A stretch of DNA of 8,173 nucleotides, taken from positions 1 to 8,173 of the forward strand of contig CATMIM010000037.1 of the NCBI GenBank assembly GCA_950068635.1. Direction: 5' to 3'. The translations under genes were made by a program, and so were the position numbers. Numbering within the stretch: position 1 is the first letter of the stretch; the number at the start of each line of letters is the position of its first letter. A model generated the notes under the pieces. That model was not told where the DNA came from. It searched no databases and saw nothing but the letters and a program-made list of their open reading frames with translations. This document shows, in pieces, positions 7,242-8,173 of the stretch. Source of the stretch: an uncultured Candidatus Poseidoniales archaeon. Its GTDB lineage: Archaea > Thermoplasmatota > Poseidoniia > Poseidoniales > Thalassarchaeaceae.

Positions 7242-7736
7242 TCACACCTCCTCTGCGGAGGTTCGACTTGCCTCGTAGTCGGCTCTTGACATGATGAAGC
7301 GAGCTGGGATTCCTCCCCAGACCTCGGCGTCTGGGATGTCCTTGGTGGCCACCGCTCCAGCCGCCACCACCGCTCGCTCGCCGATAGTCACACCGGGCAG
7401 CACTGTAGCCCCGCCGCCGATCACCGCTCCCTCGCCGACCACCACGGGCAGCCACTTGGCACGGTCTCGGCTTGGGGGGGGTCGGTCATTGAGCAGCGTT
7501 GCGTTCGGACCGACGAACACGTCGTCGCCCAACACGCAGATCGAAGCGACATATGCTCCACCCTGCACCCGCACCCGGTCGCCGAGAATCGCCTCGGAGC
7601 CTACATGCGCCAGCGCTCCGATGCTACAGTCCGCACCGATGACGGCATCCATCCCCACATGGCATGGACCCCAGGCGACAGAGCCGTTGCCGAGGTCATG
7701 GCGCTCGCCAGTGAGGGAGCCTGATAGGTCGGTCAT
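7242..7736 (-). CDS. Left-handed beta-helix (hexapeptide repeat) sugar N-acyltransferase, WlbB/QdtC-like
   Basis: A 164-residue protein, probably a cytoplasmic trimeric acyltransferase moving an acetyl group from acetyl-CoA to the amino group of a nucleotide-linked sugar, for surface glycans or N-glycans. Imperfect [I/V]-G-x-x-x-x hexapeptides run from about 20 to 80 (V-I-G-A-D-C, I-L-G-D-R-V, V-L-G-D-D-V, V-G-P-N-A-T). They are interrupted at 83-97 by the N-D-R-P loop that marks the WlbB/WbpD/QdtC branch, and resume at 98-130 (V-V-G-E-G-A, V-I-G-G-G-A, T-I-G-E-R-A). The family's closing T-K-D-I-P and G-G-I-P-A-R-F-I motifs are at 131-135 and 141-148. H26 and H44 are candidate catalytic histidines; which one acts cannot be settled here. 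The ATG at 7736 follows the peroxiredoxin stop by five bases with only a weak GAG ribosome site. The length is near the short end for the family. The exact sugar is unknown; a generic hexapeptide acetyltransferase is the alternative. Confidence 0.78.
   Translation of the reverse strand: MTDLSGSLTGERHDLGNGSVAWGPCHVGMDAVIGADCSIGALAHVGSEAILGDRVRVQGGAYVASICVLGDDVFVGPNATLLNDRPPPSRDRAKWLPVVVGEGAVIGGGATVLPGVTIGERAVVAAGAVATKDIPDAEVWGGIPARFIMSRADYEASRTSAEEV
7246..7253 (-). promoter_or_regulatory. Perfect Shine-Dalgarno site deciding the flavin-reductase-like start
   Basis: On the minus strand this reads AGGAGGTG, complementary over eight bases to the conserved 16S rRNA 3' end, six bases before the ATG at 7239. 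It lies within the last codons of the upstream acyltransferase gene. It selects the 285-residue start over the longer reading frame and fits translation of an internal operon gene, in contrast to the leaderless-looking start at 2284. Confidence 0.8.
7474..7481 (-). repeat. C8 homopolymer tract inside the acyltransferase gene
   Basis: Eight consecutive G on the plus strand read as C8 in the coding strand, encoding the Pro-rich part of the N-D-R-P loop. The frame is intact on both sides as written, with conserved motifs before and after. A one-base slip would truncate the protein in the middle of the helix domain. Confidence 0.85.
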
Positions 7737-7741
7737 CTCGC

Positions 7742-8173
7742 TCACTCGATTCCGAGGTCGCTCATCAACCGCTCGACGTGCCCTTTCGACTTTACCCGGT
7801 AGCCAACCCACGCAAGATCACCATCAGGTGAGATTGCGAATGTTGACCGAATGCATCCCAGGAATGTGCGTCCCATGAAACTCTTCTCTCGCCAGGTTCC
7901 GTAGAGCTGGTTCAGCACGGTCTCCTCGTCGATGATCAGTTCGAACGGCAGGTCGTGTTTGTCGATGAACTTCTCATGCGACTTCGCCGAGTCCTTCGAG
8001 ATGCCGATCACTCTCCACCCCGCTGCGCCCAACCGCTGCCAGTTGTCGCGGAAGTCACACGCTTGAATCGTGCATCCCGGGGTGTCGTCCTTCGGGTAGA
8101 AGTAGAGGATGACGCCTTCTCCTTCGGCCAGATCGCCGTGGCCAACGCCCTGAGCGATGTCTACGCGATGGGA
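7742..8173 (-). CDS. bcp: PrxQ/BCP-type atypical 2-Cys peroxiredoxin (thiol peroxidase), N-terminus beyond the window
   Basis: A cytoplasmic peroxidase that reduces hydrogen peroxide and organic hydroperoxides and is recharged by thioredoxin. I translated the complement through to the right edge, giving 143 visible residues, about 10-15 short of the usual 150-155. Near the visible N-terminus, V-I-L-Y-F-Y-P-K-D-D-T-P-G-C-T carries the peroxidatic cysteine (codon 8072-8074), with the resolving cysteine five residues later (codon 8057-8059) in I-Q-A-C-D-F-R-D, the PrxQ/BCP arrangement. I-G-I-S-K-D-S and K-H-D-L-P-F follow, then the Y-G-T-W-R-E-K-S-F-M-G-R block, R-S-T-F-A-I-S-P-D-G and a terminal K-G-H-V-E-R helix, all typical of the family. 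An apparent internal TTG start at 8032 is wrong because it would remove both cysteines. This is the first visible gene of the leftward operon; its promoter lies off the window. Recognition is strong. Confidence 0.93.
   Translation of the reverse strand, partial: SHRVDIAQGVGHGDLAEGEGVILYFYPKDDTPGCTIQACDFRDNWQRLGAAGWRVIGISKDSAKSHEKFIDKHDLPFELIIDEETVLNQLYGTWREKSFMGRTFLGCIRSTFAISPDGDLAWVGYRVKSKGHVERLMSDLGIE

Noticed and set aside
7240..7455. Longer N-terminal version of the flavin-reductase-like protein (72 more residues)
   Set aside because: The extension is Arg/Gly low-complexity read out of frame through the acyltransferase gene, and a perfect Shine-Dalgarno marks the ATG at 7239.
7291..7878. 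Plus-strand reading frame of 195 codons opposite the acyltransferase and peroxiredoxin genes
   Set aside because: Its Pro/Ser/Thr low-complexity composition mirrors the hexapeptide repeat codons, and it spans two well-supported genes on the minus strand.

Overview
This window most likely comes from an uncultivated planktonic euryarchaeon, with marine Group II (Candidatus Poseidoniales, Thermoplasmatota) as my first choice. The reasons are very acidic, PKD-rich surface proteins with a C-terminal membrane anchor, an archaeal-type SepF, a TATA-like element placed for a nearly leaderless start, and a cytoplasmic tail ending in a W-x-x-E-Q-W helix of a kind I recall from that group. The placement is inference, because no rRNA or ribosomal protein is present.

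Positions 1-6362 read rightward. Two large paralogous surface proteins stand in tandem. The first enters from the left edge without its N-terminus. It carries a CARDB-like domain, about five PKD/Ig-like domains, a glycine-rich linker, one transmembrane helix and a short acidic tail. After 69 non-coding bases with a TATA-like element and a perfect 19-base palindrome over the start codon, the second begins. It is complete (1192 aa), with an N-terminal membrane segment, a unique N-terminal domain, the same CARDB plus PKD block, a transmembrane helix and a 132-residue Pro/Gln/Glu-rich cytoplasmic tail. Its TGA overlaps the GTG of a SepF-like cell division gene by four bases.

Positions 6382-8173 read leftward and converge on the first block with a gap of only 19 bases. 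They form a tight three-gene operon: a PrxQ/BCP peroxiredoxin (its first codons lie beyond the right edge), a hexapeptide-repeat sugar N-acyltransferase of the WlbB/QdtC kind, and a flavin-reductase-like FMN-binding protein with an unrecognised helical N-terminal extension. A perfect 8-base Shine-Dalgarno sequence precedes the last gene.

The rightward block links a calcium-binding, disulfide-containing, probably N-glycosylated cell-surface protein to the FtsZ membrane anchor by translational coupling, suggesting an envelope-division connection. The leftward block combines peroxide removal, flavin redox chemistry and sugar acylation; no shared pathway is evident. I saw no RNA gene, CRISPR array, insertion sequence, integrase or origin, and no gene-free stretch above 300 bases.
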